DNA of 64,000 nucleotides, from contig NVUQ01000001.1 in the NCBI GenBank assembly GCA_002401955.1, positions 217,983 to 281,982 of the forward strand. Reading direction: 5' to 3'. Of this stretch, positions 14,566-25,527 are shown one piece after another. The DNA is from Flavobacteriales bacterium (lineage in GTDB: Bacteria > Bacteroidota > Bacteroidia > Flavobacteriales_E > Vicingaceae). Under the pieces are notes generated by a model that was not told where the DNA came from, ran no database searches, and worked only from the letters and a program-made list of their open reading frames with translations. How positions within the stretch are numbered: the first letter of the stretch is position 1; every line of letters starts with the position of its first letter. The position numbers and the translations under genes are program-made.

Positions 14566-17500
14566 TTAACGTTATATTTCCTGCAGATTCAAAGATGATG
14601 TTTTCGTAAGATTCTGCGTAAACCTTATAAACATAACTTCCAGCAGGAACTGGCTTTCCTTTGTAATTACCATCCCATCCATTACTAATATTTTCGGTCT
14701 GAAACATTAGCTCTCCCCATTTATCGTAAATCAATAACTTAAACGATTTAATTCCCATTCCACTAAACCTGAAATCTTCATTTAAATCATCTCCATCTGG
14801 TGTAAACGAATTTGGTGCATAAACAAACTGGGGTGGTATTATCGTTTTCATAATGCTATCAAAACAACCGTTATCATCTTCTACTTTTAACCATACATCA
14901 AATTGACCATCTCCGGAAAAGGTATGTATTGGATTTACTTCCGTAGATATTATATTTTCAAAAGTCCACCAATGAGCACTAATATTGTAATAGGAAGAGT
15001 CTATAAATTCTACATCAAATTGGCTAATGTATTCATAAGAGAAATCCGCTGTTGGACTAGCCACAGAAACACTAACCGAAGAATCTATTTGACTACCACA
15101 AGCATCTGTTACAACAATATTATAACTCATATCAAAAGTAGGTGCTACTTGAATAGAATCAGATGAAGCACCGCCTGTCCAAGAATAAGAATAAGGGGTA
15201 TTTCCTCCTAATACTCCTACACCTAAACTAATATGGTCTCCAAGACAGATTAGCATGTCATCAGAAAGGGTCATTTGCAATGGAGCGTAATTAGGAACTG
15301 CAACAGTAAATGAGGCTGTAGAACTATCATTGGCACAAGTATCCTTAACAAAAGCAGTATATGTTGTATTTGTCGTTGGATTTACTGTTAAATTATTTCC
15401 TGTAAAATTAGTTGTTCCGTCTGTCCAATTAACCACTAATGTTTCTCCTGAACCAGTATTAGGGGTAACATTTGCTATTAAAACAACTGGATCTCCTGGG
15501 CAATTTACAAGTATATTGTTATTTACACCAAATCCTAAAAGATTAAATACTGGCACTACCACTTTTACAGTATCAGAAGTTATTGTACATGCATCTGATA
15601 TAGCTAAAAAATAAGTGGTTGTTGCCAACGGAGCAACCTGAATAGTTGTTGTAGTATCAGTAGTGCTCCATAAATATGTTTCTGTTCCTGCTCCTCCAGT
15701 AATGGCTGGATCTAATAGTATTGTTTCATTTAAACAATCCATATTAATAGAGTCTGGTAAGTTAATCTGGAAATTAGAAGGTGTAATTGATATCAATACA
15801 GTATCTAACGCTATAGCTCCACAACTATCTTGTGCCGTAAGAATATAGCTAGTAGTTACTGTTGGGTTTACATTAGCAGGCACAGCTGTACCTACTCCAT
15901 TATTCCAAGACAGGTAAGTTCCAACACCGCCAGAAACATTCGCATTTAAAACGACAGGATCTCCCGGACAAATAGTAACATCGTTAGTTGTAATTATATT
16001 TGTTAATGGAACAAAATTAGGAACCGTTATCGTTAATGAATCTTTTGTTATTGTTCCACAAAGATCTGTTACATCAACCACATAAGTTGTTGTAGTACCC
16101 GGACTAACATAAATGCTACTATCTGTAGCTCCTCCAGGATTCCAAGAATAAGTATAGCTACCTCCTCCTCCAGAAGGTGTAACATAGACCAATATGCTAT
16201 CCTGTGGACAATATTTAGAGGTATCATTAAGTGTAGTTAAAATTACTGGTGCTGGAACAATTACGGTAACTATCGCACTATCTATTACAGTGTTTACACC
16301 GCAGGTGTCTGTAACTGTAACCGTATAAGTTGTTGTTGCATTTGGATTTACCCAAATGGTATCTGTAGTTTGTACAGGTGTAGTATTCCAAGAAGTATTA
16401 TGTGGAGGCCCTAAAACATTTACCCATACAGGAACAGAATCGGTACTTCCACAAGCTTTTAATGTATCGTGCATGGTTAAAACGGGTTGTGGGTAATCAC
16501 TAATGTAGAAAGTAATTGATTGTGTATCTATTACACTACATATCGTCTGAACTAATTCAATAACCACAGTTTCTAATGGTTCTACCAATCCATCCTGTAT
16601 TGCATTAAAACTTAAAGTAACGGTATCTTGTCCAGGCAAGAAAACAACACTGCTCGCACTAATAGTATAATCTGTAGTGTCAGAAGTACCTGTTACAATA
16701 TAATTATAAGTTGCAGTATCAGTTGTATTTGTTCTAACAAAATCTAATAAAGCTGATCCACAACCTTCATATAGTATTGAATCATTTGCTCCTACATCTA
16801 CATTAGAACTCAATAATACCATATTACTAGAAAAACTTCCGGCTTGAAGAAAAACTCCTGAATCCCAACTTCCATCCATAGCATCAGAAATTGCAATTTT
16901 AATGTGATAGGTCAATCCGCACTGAACTTCTGAAACTGCGGTTAAAACTGTGGTAAGACCATCATATTGCACATATTGAACCCCGGTACTAAATGGAGCT
17001 GTAAGTCCATCTCCATTATCAATATAATAAGCTGGATTGGTAACTGGGTTAACATTATTTATAGTAACAGGTGTAGTTGTTCCAGGTATCAATGCAATAT
17101 TTATTGATCCATTTGGAAATGCTAAAGGACTTGAAAATGGACCTGCAATTCCTGGTCCACTTAAAAAGAAACCAAACGCATCGTTAACTCCCATTGGATT
17201 TGTAGGAGGAGCAAACTCTAAATACTCTTCAGAGCCAAACACATAATTAAACTTTATTGTATCTCCTGTAGGAATAAAATCAAACTCTAACACAGCCGCA
17301 TCAACACTTACAGTAGTACCGGTTGTAGGATTAATAATATCGTATAAATCTGGATCACCAGGCCCCATAAAACCACCCACTGGCAACGCCATAGAACCAT
17401 CATTATTTGGACCGATTGCTCCATTTACATCTCCTGAACCTAACATTAAACCAGGGCCTATTCCTATTGTTGTTGCTGTTCCATCAAATGACCCTATTTG

Positions 17501-17757
17501 ACTTGGATCTCCAGTAAATGTAACATTGGAAACTGTTACTCCTCCACCAACCAATACATTTTGTACATATTGTGTTGGAGTCATCACCCCAGATGAAACC
17601 GTTAATTGAGCATTACTAATGTGAGTAAGCAATACAGCTAATATGATTAATACTTTTTTCATTTTCGCGACAAATCTATTTATAAACAAGACTATTAAGC
17701 CCATAAAAAGGTTGCCATCCCTATTAAATATAATTTTAAACTATTGGATTCCTAAAA
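14491..17757. repeat. 3.3-kb tandem duplication, copy A
   Basis: From gpmI codon 483 (GATATAGCTCC) through the whole adhesin gene to about 95 bp upstream of its start (TTAAACTATTGGATTCC), the sequence recurs at 17908-21132. The offset is 3417 bp at the gpmI end and 3375 bp at the other. Copy A keeps the intact gpmI and is likely the original. Confidence 0.85.
14558..17662 (-). CDS. large T9SS type B adhesin with choice-of-anchor L domain (copy A)
   Basis: 1034 residues from the ATG at 17662, which starts a clean signal peptide (MKKVLIILAVLLTHISNAQ) matching its paralogue; the ATG at 17704 adds 14 residues before it and is rejected. Residues about 20-270 match a choice-of-anchor L domain (VFGSEEYLEF, FGFFLSGPGI). 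Four or more Ig-like beta repeats follow, many with the phrase TTTYTVTVTDTCG. A PKD domain is near residue 900 (HTFSGDGQFDVWLKVEDDNG). The C-terminus is the gliding-motility-associated sorting domain (FVYAPNSFTPDGDDLNEDF to GNITLIR), which directs export by T9SS. Likely cell-surface adhesion; ligand unknown. Confidence 0.85.
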   Translation of the reverse strand: MKKVLIILAVLLTHISNAQLTVSSGVMTPTQYVQNVLVGGGVTVSNVTFTGDPSQIGSFDGTATTIGIGPGLMLGSGDVNGAIGPNNDGSMALPVGGFMGPGDPDLYDIINPTTGTTVSVDAAVLEFDFIPTGDTIKFNYVFGSEEYLEFAPPTNPMGVNDAFGFFLSGPGIAGPFSSPLAFPNGSINIALIPGTTTPVTINNVNPVTNPAYYIDNGDGLTAPFSTGVQYVQYDGLTTVLTAVSEVQCGLTYHIKIAISDAMDGSWDSGVFLQAGSFSSNMVLLSSNVDVGANDSILYEGCGSALLDFVRTNTTDTATYNYIVTGTSDTTDYTISASSVVFLPGQDTVTLSFNAIQDGLVEPLETVVIELVQTICSVIDTQSITFYISDYPQPVLTMHDTLKACGSTDSVPVWVNVLGPPHNTSWNTTPVQTTDTIWVNPNATTTYTVTVTDTCGVNTVIDSAIVTVIVPAPVILTTLNDTSKYCPQDSILVYVTPSGGGGSYTYSWNPGGATDSSIYVSPGTTTTYVVDVTDLCGTITKDSLTITVPNFVPLTNIITTNDVTICPGDPVVLNANVSGGVGTYLSWNNGVGTAVPANVNPTVTTSYILTAQDSCGAIALDTVLISITPSNFQINLPDSINMDCLNETILLDPAITGGAGTETYLWSTTDTTTTIQVAPLATTTYFLAISDACTITSDTVKVVVPVFNLLGFGVNNNILVNCPGDPVVLIANVTPNTGSGETLVVNWTDGTTNFTGNNLTVNPTTNTTYTAFVKDTCANDSSTASFTVAVPNYAPLQMTLSDDMLICLGDHISLGVGVLGGNTPYSYSWTGGASSDSIQVAPTFDMSYNIVVTDACGSQIDSSVSVSVASPTADFSYEYISQFDVEFIDSSYYNISAHWWTFENIISTEVNPIHTFSGDGQFDVWLKVEDDNGCFDSIMKTIIPPQFVYAPNSFTPDGDDLNEDFRFSGMGIKSFKLLIYDKWGELMFQTENISNGWDGNYKGKPVPAGSYVYKVYAESYENIIFESAGNITLIR

Positions 17758-17850
17758 CAGCCTAAAAACAATTTTAAGGTGAAAAAATGACTGATACCGA
17801 TTTGTAATCAAAATACCCGATAATTTCGTCACATTCATTCTCAGGCTTTG

Positions 17851-17903
17851 ATTATTTATCGGCATTATACAAAAACATTGTTGGGTGTTTTAAAATTAAA
17901 TTG
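17851..17903. repeat. 54-bp dispersed repeat, copy 2
   Basis: Counterpart of 4792-4845. It stands 4 bases before the start of the duplicated gpmI tail, which suggests it was involved in, or inserted at, the duplication junction. Confidence 0.75.
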
Positions 17904-17907
17904 GCAT

Positions 17908-17982
17908 GATCTAGCTCCAACAATTTTAAAATTGCTTGAATTACATCATCCTAAAGAAATAACTGGCGATATTCTTATCTAA
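17908..17982 (+). pseudogene. duplicated gpmI 3' fragment
   Basis: Twenty-four codons plus stop in frame with the end of gpmI: DLAPTILKLLELHHPKEITG then DILI and stop, against DIAPTILKLLEVNRPKEMTG in the full gene. There is no upstream gpmI sequence. It is a by-product of the tandem duplication. It still overlaps the stop of the adhesin copy B by 8 bases, as the original does. Confidence 0.9.
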
Positions 17983-20900
17983 TTAACGTTATATTTCCTG
18001 CAGATTCAAAGATGATGTTTTCGTAAGACTCTGCATATACTTTATAAATATAAACTCCGGCAGGGACAGGATTTCCTTTGTAATTACCACCCCATCCGTT
18101 ACCAATGTTTTCGGTCTGAAACAATAACTCTCCCCATCTATCATAAAGCAATAATTTAAACGATTTAATCCCCATTCCTATAAACTTAAATTCATCATTT
18201 AAGCCATCCCCACCTGGTGTAAACGAATTTGGTGCATAAACAAACTGTGGAGGAATAATCCTTTTCATAATGCTATCAAAACAGCCGTGTTCATCTTCTA
18301 CTTTTAACCATACATCAAATTGACCATCTCCGGAAAAGGTATGTATTGGATTTACTTCAGTAGATATTATATTTTCAAAAGTCCACCAATGAGATACAAT
18401 ATTGTAATAAGAAGAATCTGAAAATTCTACATCAAATTGGCTAATGTATTCATAAGAGAAATCCGCTGTTGGGTTGGTCAAAGAAACACGAACTGAAGAA
18501 TCTATTTGACTACCACAATCATCTGTTATAACAACATTGTAAGTCCTATCAAATGTAGGGGCTACATGTATAGATTTTGATGAAGCTCCCCCTGTCCAAG
18601 AATAGGTATATGGATCATTTCCACCCGAAGCTAAAACAACCAAACTAGCTTTATCTCCAAGACAGATTAATGTGTCATCAGAAAGCGTTATTATTTGCAA
18701 TGGAGCGTAATTAGGTACGGTAACTGTAAATGAAGCTCTAGCACTATCTTTAGCACAAGTGTCTTTAACAAAAGCAGTATAGGTAGTGTTTGTAGTCGGG
18801 TTTACCGTTAAATTATTTCCTGTAAAATTAGTTGTCCCATCTGTCCAATTAACAACTAATGTTTGTCCTGAACCTGTATTAGGAGTAATATTTGCTATTA
18901 AAATAACTGGATCTTCTGGACAATTAACAGTATCATCTGCATTTACATTTAATTCTAATGGGTTAAAGATTGGCACTACAACTATTGTTGAATCAATAGT
19001 TGAGAAACAAGCATCAGATATCGTAACATTATATTTTGTAGTAACTACTGGAGCAACTTGAATAGTTGGTGTAGTTTCAGTAGTGTTCCACAAATATGAT
19101 TTAGCACCATTCCCCCCAGTAATAGCAGGGTCTAACAAAATTATTTCGTCTAAACAATCCATTTTAATGGAATCTGGTAAGTTAATCTGTAAATTGTTTG
19201 GAGCAATGCTTATCAATACCGTATCTAACACTATAGCTCCACAACTATCTTGTGCCGTAAGAATATAATTGGTAGTTACTGTTGGATTTACATTGGAAGG
19301 AATTAGATTTCCAAGCCCATTATTCCACAAATAATAGGTGCCAACACCTCCAGCAACATTAGCATTTAATAATACAGGATCTCCCGGACAAATTGTGTCG
19401 TCATTCGTTGTTACTATATTGGTTAATGGAACAAAATTAGGAACCGTTATCGTAACTGAATCTTTAGCTGTTGATCCGCAAATATCCAATACATCAACAA
19501 TATATGTTGTTGTAGTGCCTGGACTAACATAAATACTACTATCTATAGCTCCTCCAGGACTCCAAGAATAAGTATAGCCACCCCCTCCTCCAGAAGGAGT
19601 AACATAGACCATTATGCTATCCTGCGGACAATATTTAGAAGTATCGTTAAGCGTAGTTAAAATTACTGGTGCTGGAACAACTACGGTAACTATCGCACTA
19701 TCTATTACAGTATTTACACCACAAGTGTCTGTAACTGTAACCGTATAAGTTGTTGTTGCATTTGGATTTACCCAAATGGTATCTGTAGTTTGTACAGGTA
19801 TAGTTTGCCAAGCAATAGTATGGGGAGGACCTAAAACATTTACCCATACAGGAACTGAATCGGTACTTCCACAAGTTTTTAATGTATCGTGCATGGTTAA
19901 AACGGCTTGTGGGTAATCACTAATGTAGAAAGTAATTGATTGTGTATCTATTACACTACATATCGTCTGAATTAATCCAATAACCACAGTTTCTAATGGC
20001 TCTACCAATCCATCTTGAAGTGCATCAACACTTAAAGTAACGGTATCTTGTCCTGGTAAAAAAACAACACTGCTCGCACTAATGGTATAATCTGCAGTGT
20101 CAGAAGTACCTGTTACAATATAATTATAAGTTGCAGTATCTGCCGTATTAGTTCTAACAAAATCTAATAAAACTGACCCACAACCTTCATATAGTATTGA
20201 ATCACCTCCTCCCACATCAATATTAGAGTTCAATGATACCGTATTACTAGAAAAACTTCCTCCTTGAAGAAAAACTCCTGAATCCCAAGCGACATCAGAG
20301 GCATCAGCAATTGCTATTTTGATATGATGTTGAACCCCACATTGAACCGCTCCAATAGCAGTTAACACTGTGGTATAACCATCATATTCTACAGATTGCA
20401 CACCCGGAGCCGTATGATTATCAACATAATATGAAGGATTAGACCCTAAATTTACATTGTTTATTGAAACTGCTTGGGTTGTACCTGGTATTAAAGCTAT
20501 GTTAATAGCATTATTCGAAAATGGACCTGCAATTCCTGGTCCACTTAAAAAGAAACCAAAAACATCATTAATATTCCCATTTGGCGGAGCAAACTCAGGA
20601 TATTCTTCCGACCCGAAAACAAAATCAAATTTTACAGTATCTCCCGTTGGCACAAAGTCAAATTCTAAAATTGCTACATCATTTGTTCCTACCCCAGTAC
20701 CTTCAAGTATATCCAAATCAGGATCTCCTGCTCCCATATTTCCTCCACCCAACGAAGCACTACCAGAAGCTAGAGTATTTGGTCCAATTGCCAAAGCAAC
20801 ATCTCCAGTAGCCATAATAATTCCATTATTTAATCCTAAATAAGGGATTGTACCAGTAGCATCAAATGTTCCTATTTGATTCGGGTCTCCACTAAATGTA

Positions 20901-21040
20901 ACATTAGAAATTGTTACCCCTCCACCAACCAATACATTTTGCACATATTGTGTTGGAGTCAACACTCCAGTTGAAACCGTCAACTGAGCATTACTAATGT
21001 GAGTAAGCAATACAGCTAATATGGTTGCTATTTTTTTCAT
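17975..21040 (-). CDS. large T9SS type B adhesin with choice-of-anchor L domain (copy B)
   Basis: 1021 residues with the same plan as copy A: signal peptide (MKKIATILAVLLTHISNAQ), choice-of-anchor L domain (VFGSEEYPEF, FGFFLSGPGI), Ig-like repeats, PKD domain (HTFSGDGQFDVWLKVEDEHG) and type B sorting domain ending in GNITLIR. It differs by small deletions in the anchor L domain and by scattered substitutions in the Ig-like repeats. Probably a surface adhesin whose binding may have diverged. The gene has its own upstream region of about 250 bp shared with the divergent peptidase gene. Confidence 0.85.
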   Translation of the reverse strand: MKKIATILAVLLTHISNAQLTVSTGVLTPTQYVQNVLVGGGVTISNVTFSGDPNQIGTFDATGTIPYLGLNNGIIMATGDVALAIGPNTLASGSASLGGGNMGAGDPDLDILEGTGVGTNDVAILEFDFVPTGDTVKFDFVFGSEEYPEFAPPNGNINDVFGFFLSGPGIAGPFSNNAINIALIPGTTQAVSINNVNLGSNPSYYVDNHTAPGVQSVEYDGYTTVLTAIGAVQCGVQHHIKIAIADASDVAWDSGVFLQGGSFSSNTVSLNSNIDVGGGDSILYEGCGSVLLDFVRTNTADTATYNYIVTGTSDTADYTISASSVVFLPGQDTVTLSVDALQDGLVEPLETVVIGLIQTICSVIDTQSITFYISDYPQAVLTMHDTLKTCGSTDSVPVWVNVLGPPHTIAWQTIPVQTTDTIWVNPNATTTYTVTVTDTCGVNTVIDSAIVTVVVPAPVILTTLNDTSKYCPQDSIMVYVTPSGGGGGYTYSWSPGGAIDSSIYVSPGTTTTYIVDVLDICGSTAKDSVTITVPNFVPLTNIVTTNDDTICPGDPVLLNANVAGGVGTYYLWNNGLGNLIPSNVNPTVTTNYILTAQDSCGAIVLDTVLISIAPNNLQINLPDSIKMDCLDEIILLDPAITGGNGAKSYLWNTTETTPTIQVAPVVTTKYNVTISDACFSTIDSTIVVVPIFNPLELNVNADDTVNCPEDPVILIANITPNTGSGQTLVVNWTDGTTNFTGNNLTVNPTTNTTYTAFVKDTCAKDSARASFTVTVPNYAPLQIITLSDDTLICLGDKASLVVLASGGNDPYTYSWTGGASSKSIHVAPTFDRTYNVVITDDCGSQIDSSVRVSLTNPTADFSYEYISQFDVEFSDSSYYNIVSHWWTFENIISTEVNPIHTFSGDGQFDVWLKVEDEHGCFDSIMKRIIPPQFVYAPNSFTPGGDGLNDEFKFIGMGIKSFKLLLYDRWGELLFQTENIGNGWGGNYKGNPVPAGVYIYKVYAESYENIIFESAGNITLIR

Positions 21041-21270
21041 TAATTTAAAATTTTATATATACAAGTCGATCTAAGACTGTAAAAAGCCTGCTATAATCGT
21101 TAAGTATTTTTTAAATTATTGGAATCCTAAAATACACTTATGACCTGACAATGAACAAACTACAGAATTTTTCACTAAATGATTAGAACAAAAAAAACAA
21201 AAAAGCTTAAAGTCTAAGCATTAGTTTTTTGTCTGAATTTAATTTTATTACTGAAATGGGTTAACTTAAT

Positions 21271-21278
21271 TATATTTG
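21271..21278 (+). promoter_or_regulatory. -7 box of the M20 peptidase gene
   Basis: TATATTTG matches the Bacteroidota -7 consensus TAnnTTTG and lies 15 bp before the ATG, so the leader would be very short. I see no clear TTTG at the -33 position. Confidence 0.45.
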
Positions 21279-21293
21279 TAAAAAAATAAAGAT

Positions 21294-22682
21294 ATGCCTA
21301 CAATCAATAATTACATCTCAGAAAACAAGGAACGGTTTCTTAACGAACTGTTAGATTTATTAAGAATTCCATCGGTAAGTGCAGATTCTGCTTATGATGC
21401 CGACACAGCAAAAACTGCTGAAGAAGTTAAAAAACGTTTAGAAGAGGCTGGTGCGGACAATGTAGAAATTTGTGCTACAGCAGGTCATCCTATTGTTTAT
21501 GCAGATAAAATTATTGATGATAATTTGCCAACTGTTTTAGTTTACGGACACTATGATGTACAACCTGCAGACCCAATAGATTTGTGGGATAGCCCACCTT
21601 TTGAGCCTGTAATTAAAACAACTGAAGCTCATCCAGAAGGGGCAATTTTTGCACGAGGATCTTGTGATGATAAGGGTCAAATGTACATGCACGTAAAAGC
21701 ATTTGAAACGATGATAAAAACAGACTCTTTACCTTGTAACGTTAAGTTTATGATAGAGGGTGAAGAAGAGGTTGGTTCGGAAAACTTAGGAAAATTCGTA
21801 AAAGAAAATAAAGAAAAATTAAAGGCTGATGTTATATTAATTTCTGATACTGGAATTATTGCTAATGAAACCCCTTCTATTACTGTAGGGTTAAGAGGTT
21901 TAAGTTATGTAGAAGTGGAAGTAACTGGACCAAACCGTGATTTACATTCAGGGTTATATGGAGGAGCTGTTGCCAACCCTATTAACATTTTATGCGAAAT
22001 GATTGCTAAAATGCGTGATGATAAAAACCATATCGCAATCCCTGGATTTTATGATGATGTTGAAATTCTTACTGATGAAGAACGAGCTGAAATGGCAAAA
22101 GCTCCATTTAGTGTTGAAGAATACAAAAAAGCATTAGATTTATCTGATATTGATGGTGAAGAAGGTTATACCACCAATGAAAGAAACTCTATTAGACCAA
22201 CAATTGATGTAAACGGAATTTGGGGTGGCTATACTGGTGAAGGAGCCAAAACAGTAATTGCATCAAAAGCTTATGCGAAAATTTCTATGCGATTAGTTCC
22301 GCACCAAAGCAGTGATAAAATCACAAAATTATTTACAGAATACTTCACGTCTATTGCTCCTAAATCGGTTAAAGTAAAAGTAACACCGCATCATGGTGGA
22401 ACTCCCTATGTAACTCCAACCAATTTTATTGGCTATAAAGCTGCCAAACAAGCCATGCAAGATTCTTTCGGAAAAACACCAATACCAATAAGAAGCGGAG
22501 GAAGTATTCCTATCGTTGCTTTATTTGAAGAAGAATTGGGGTTAAAATCTGTTCTGTTTGGTTTTGGATTAGATTCTGATGCGATACATTCTCCAAACGA
22601 GCATTATGGTGTATTTAATTACTTTAAAGGTATTGAGACGATTCCTTTATTTTTCAAATACTTTACAGAGTATTCTAAATAA
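21294..22682 (+). CDS. M20 family metallopeptidase (dipeptidase type)
   Basis: 462 residues, normal length for M20 dipeptidases. Metal-site motifs are complete: GHYDVQP (H86, catalytic D88), ARGSCDDKGQ (D125 bridging), IEGEEEVGS (E157-E159, base and metal ligand), SDTG (D184 region) and the final IHSPNEH. The dimerisation domain lies at about 195-330 (DLHSGLYGG is the typical motif). It should hydrolyse dipeptides or a related amide in the cytoplasm; no signal peptide. The exact substrate cannot be told. Confidence 0.92.
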   Translation: MPTINNYISENKERFLNELLDLLRIPSVSADSAYDADTAKTAEEVKKRLEEAGADNVEICATAGHPIVYADKIIDDNLPTVLVYGHYDVQPADPIDLWDSPPFEPVIKTTEAHPEGAIFARGSCDDKGQMYMHVKAFETMIKTDSLPCNVKFMIEGEEEVGSENLGKFVKENKEKLKADVILISDTGIIANETPSITVGLRGLSYVEVEVTGPNRDLHSGLYGGAVANPINILCEMIAKMRDDKNHIAIPGFYDDVEILTDEERAEMAKAPFSVEEYKKALDLSDIDGEEGYTTNERNSIRPTIDVNGIWGGYTGEGAKTVIASKAYAKISMRLVPHQSSDKITKLFTEYFTSIAPKSVKVKVTPHHGGTPYVTPTNFIGYKAAKQAMQDSFGKTPIPIRSGGSIPIVALFEEELGLKSVLFGFGLDSDAIHSPNEHYGVFNYFKGIETIPLFFKYFTEYSK

Positions 22683-22739
22683 TTTAAAATTAGAGGTTGG
22701 TAATTATCAATCTCTAATTTCAGATATCCATCCTCAATT

Positions 22740-23207
22740 ATGAAATTGATTGCCAATCTAAAACTAATTCTTGTTTATATCGCAACTGCAATAATATTTA
22801 CAAGCTGCCTTGAATACAAAGAGGTACAAGTTGTAAAAATTATTAATGTTGGAGTAAAAGATATTTCAGCAAAGGGCGTTGATATTGAAGTTACCATGCA
22901 AATTAAGAATCCCAATAAATACAATATTAGCATTGTTGATTCTGACTTAACACTTTTTCTGAAAGGAAAAAAAATGGGAACCGCTAAAATCAAAGAAAAA
23001 GTAACTCTCAAAAAGAAATCAAACGATGTTTACCGTTTCACCATTAAATCTGATTTAAAAGACATTGCTTCTGGAGGCCTTTCTGTTATGATGGGATTAA
23101 TTACCCAATCATCAATGGAACTTAAAGTCCAAGGAGATATAAAAGCGAAAGCAAAAGGCATCAGTAAAAAAATTCCAGTAGATTTTACAGAAAACATTAA
23201 ACTCTAA
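22740..23207 (+). CDS. LEA type 2 family lipoprotein
   Basis: 155 residues. Signal with lipobox FTSC (C22 or so) makes it a lipoprotein. The remainder has the LEA14/WHy pattern: a beta sandwich with NPNKYNISIVDSDLTLFLKG (the NPN turn is typical) and the closing KIPVDFT. Proteins of this family are water-stress-type or envelope proteins of unclear role. 57 bp after the peptidase gene, with an imperfect hairpin (AAATTAGAG/CTCTAATTT, 22685-22719) between them. Confidence 0.8.
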   Translation: MKLIANLKLILVYIATAIIFTSCLEYKEVQVVKIINVGVKDISAKGVDIEVTMQIKNPNKYNISIVDSDLTLFLKGKKMGTAKIKEKVTLKKKSNDVYRFTIKSDLKDIASGGLSVMMGLITQSSMELKVQGDIKAKAKGISKKIPVDFTENIKL

Positions 23208-23331
23208 CTATTATTTTATCACTTGCATGAAACTTATATGCTACATAAATCAAAACACGTGGTGAAAAGAAAAGTAATAGGATAAGAATATTATTCATCT
23301 TGTAAATTTAGTATTTTCGCTCAACAAGTAT

Positions 23332-25503
23332 TTGAAACATCAAAAAACTAACTTTATTTTGAAATCATTTTCATTGATAACAGCAATACTATTATTTCTT
23401 TCTATTATTTCTTGTGCTGGAAAAAGTTCTGATATTGCCTCTAAGAAAACTAAAGAAAATCAAGCAAGCGAAATTGCTATGGATACCACCAAACACAAAC
23501 ACACCAATAATTTAATTAATGAAACTAGCCCTTATTTATTGCAACATGCTCATAATCCTGTAAATTGGTATGCTTGGGGAGATGAAGCTTTAGCAAAAGC
23601 AAAGGCTGAAAACAAGCTACTATTAATTAGTGTTGGATATTCTGCTTGTCATTGGTGCCATGTTATGGAGCATGAATCTTTTGAAAATGAAGAAGTTGCT
23701 AAATTAATGAACGATAATTTTATCTGTATAAAAGTAGATAGGGAAGAGCGCCCAGACATTGATCAGATTTATATGAATGCTGTACAACTAATGACTGGTA
23801 GAGGTGGTTGGCCATTAAATTGTTTCGCTTTACCAACGGGAGAACCTTTTTACGGGGGAACTTATTTTCAGAAAGACCAATGGATACAAATTTTAAACAA
23901 TGTTGCCAAAGAATATAAAGTTGCACCCGAAAATGTGAACGAATACGCACAAAAGCTAACTGAAGGAATAAGAACCAGCGAAATGTTACCAATGGTTAAA
24001 GACAACACTCCTTTTTCTATGAATGTTTTAGAAGCTGGTGTTGTCAATATAAAAAAACGATTTGATTATGTAGAAGGTGGCGGAAACAGTGCTCCAAAAT
24101 TCCCAATGCCCAATAATTATGAATTCTTACTGCAGTATTATTACCATACAAAAGATAAAGAAGTTTTAAATGTTGTTGAGCTAACATTAGATAAAATGGC
24201 TTACGGAGGCATTTATGATCAGATTGGTGGTGGTTTTGCACGTTATTCTACTGATAAGTATTGGAAGGCTCCACACTTTGAAAAAATGCTGTACGATAAC
24301 GGACAATTAGTTTCCTTATACTCTCAAGCTTATCAACTCACTAAAAAACCCTTATACAAACACGTTGTTTATCAAACTTTAGAATATATTGAACGAGAAA
24401 TGACCGCTAAAAACGGAGCATTCTACTCATCTTTAGATGCTGATAGCGAGGGTGAAGAGGGTAAATTTTATGTTTGGAGCAAAGAAGAATTAGAGACTGT
24501 TTTAAAAGATGATTATGATTTTGCAAAAGAATACTACAGTGTTAATTCATTAGGGAAATGGGAAGGGCATTATATTTTATTACGTAAAAAAGACAATGCT
24601 AAAATCGCCAAACTCTTTAATATTTCAGAAAAAGAAGTGGTAACAAAAATTAAAAAAATAAACGCCATTTTATTAAAGGAACGTGCAAAAAGAATAAGAC
24701 CTGGATTAGACGATAAAACTCTTACCTCTTGGAATGCACTAATGCTAAAAGGATACGTAGATGCTTACAATGTTTTTGGTGAAGAAGCCTTTTTAAAAGC
24801 AGCACTAAAAAATGCCAATTTTATTGTATCTACTCAGATTAGAAAAGACGGAGGCTTAAATCACAACTACAAAAATGGCGTTAGTAATTTAGATGGTTAT
24901 TTAGAAGATTACTCATTTACCACAGAAGCTTTGATTGCGCTTTATCAAGCTACTTTTGATGAAAAATGGTTAACCCATGCCAAGCAATTAACCGATTATG
25001 CTATTACTCATTTTTATGATGCTGAAACTGGTTTTTTCTTTTTCACATCAAACAATGCAAAAGGCTTGGTAGCAAGAAAAATGGAACTAACCGATAATGT
25101 AATACCTGCATCCAACTCGAGCATGGCTAAAGCATTATTCCTTTTAGGGGAGTTTTATTACAATGAGGATTATACCAAAAAATCGAAACAAATGTTAAAA
25201 AACATTGAAGCACAAATTCCACAATATATTTCTGGTTATTCTAACTGGGGAATTTTAATGCTCAACAACGTGAAACCCTTTTATGAATTGGCTATTTCAG
25301 GAAAAAAAGCACATGAGAAAAGAAAAGAATTTAATGTAAGCTACATTCCCAATAAATTAGTAGTTGGGAGTATTAAAGAAAGTAAATTACCTTTGTTAGA
25401 AATGAAGGAAGTCAACGGAAAGACGATGATATACGTATGTTATAATAAAGCATGTCAATTACCAGTTGAAAAGGTAAGTGAAGCTCTTTTGCAAATTAAA
25501 TAA
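23332..25503 (+). CDS. DUF255 (YyaL-type) thioredoxin-domain lipoprotein
   Basis: 723 residues from a TTG start; a second TTG at 23359 would also leave the signal intact. Lipobox LSIISC (C28) suggests membrane anchoring. Residues about 57-215 are the DUF255 thioredoxin-like domain with the CxxC-type motif SACHWCHVM (C106, C109) and the invariant [17 protein letters not shown]. Residues 230-690 form an alpha/alpha toroid like N-acylglucosamine 2-epimerases ([19 protein letters not shown]). The family is widespread but the reaction is not established. The lipoprotein form with an exported domain is a variation on the usual cytoplasmic one. Confidence 0.88.
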   Translation: MKHQKTNFILKSFSLITAILLFLSIISCAGKSSDIASKKTKENQASEIAMDTTKHKHTNNLINETSPYLLQHAHNPVNWYAWGDEALAKAKAENKLLLISVGYSACHWCHVMEHESFENEEVAKLMNDNFICIKVDREERPDIDQIYMNAVQLMTGRGGWPLNCFALPTGEPFYGGTYFQKDQWIQILNNVAKEYKVAPENVNEYAQKLTEGIRTSEMLPMVKDNTPFSMNVLEAGVVNIKKRFDYVEGGGNSAPKFPMPNNYEFLLQYYYHTKDKEVLNVVELTLDKMAYGGIYDQIGGGFARYSTDKYWKAPHFEKMLYDNGQLVSLYSQAYQLTKKPLYKHVVYQTLEYIEREMTAKNGAFYSSLDADSEGEEGKFYVWSKEELETVLKDDYDFAKEYYSVNSLGKWEGHYILLRKKDNAKIAKLFNISEKEVVTKIKKINAILLKERAKRIRPGLDDKTLTSWNALMLKGYVDAYNVFGEEAFLKAALKNANFIVSTQIRKDGGLNHNYKNGVSNLDGYLEDYSFTTEALIALYQATFDEKWLTHAKQLTDYAITHFYDAETGFFFFTSNNAKGLVARKMELTDNVIPASNSSMAKALFLLGEFYYNEDYTKKSKQMLKNIEAQIPQYISGYSNWGILMLNNVKPFYELAISGKKAHEKRKEFNVSYIPNKLVVGSIKESKLPLLEMKEVNGKTMIYVCYNKACQLPVEKVSEALLQIK

Positions 25504-25527
25504 TGAGTTAATTTAGTAATGTAATAA

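Larger units (their letters stand above)
17908..21132. repeat. 3.3-kb tandem duplication, copy B
   Basis: Second unit: gpmI tail, adhesin gene and about 90 bp of its upstream region. Differences are spread over the whole length, with more changes in some Ig-like repeats than in the sorting-domain end, so the duplication is not recent. Confidence 0.85.

Noticed and set aside
17663..17704. Longer N-terminus for adhesin copy A
   Set aside because: Adds 14 residues in front of a complete signal peptide that aligns with the start of copy B.
20457..20843. 128-residue frame antisense to adhesin copy B
   Set aside because: Shadow frame caused by the low-complexity G/T-rich codons of the repeats; the same happens in copy A at 17037-17246.
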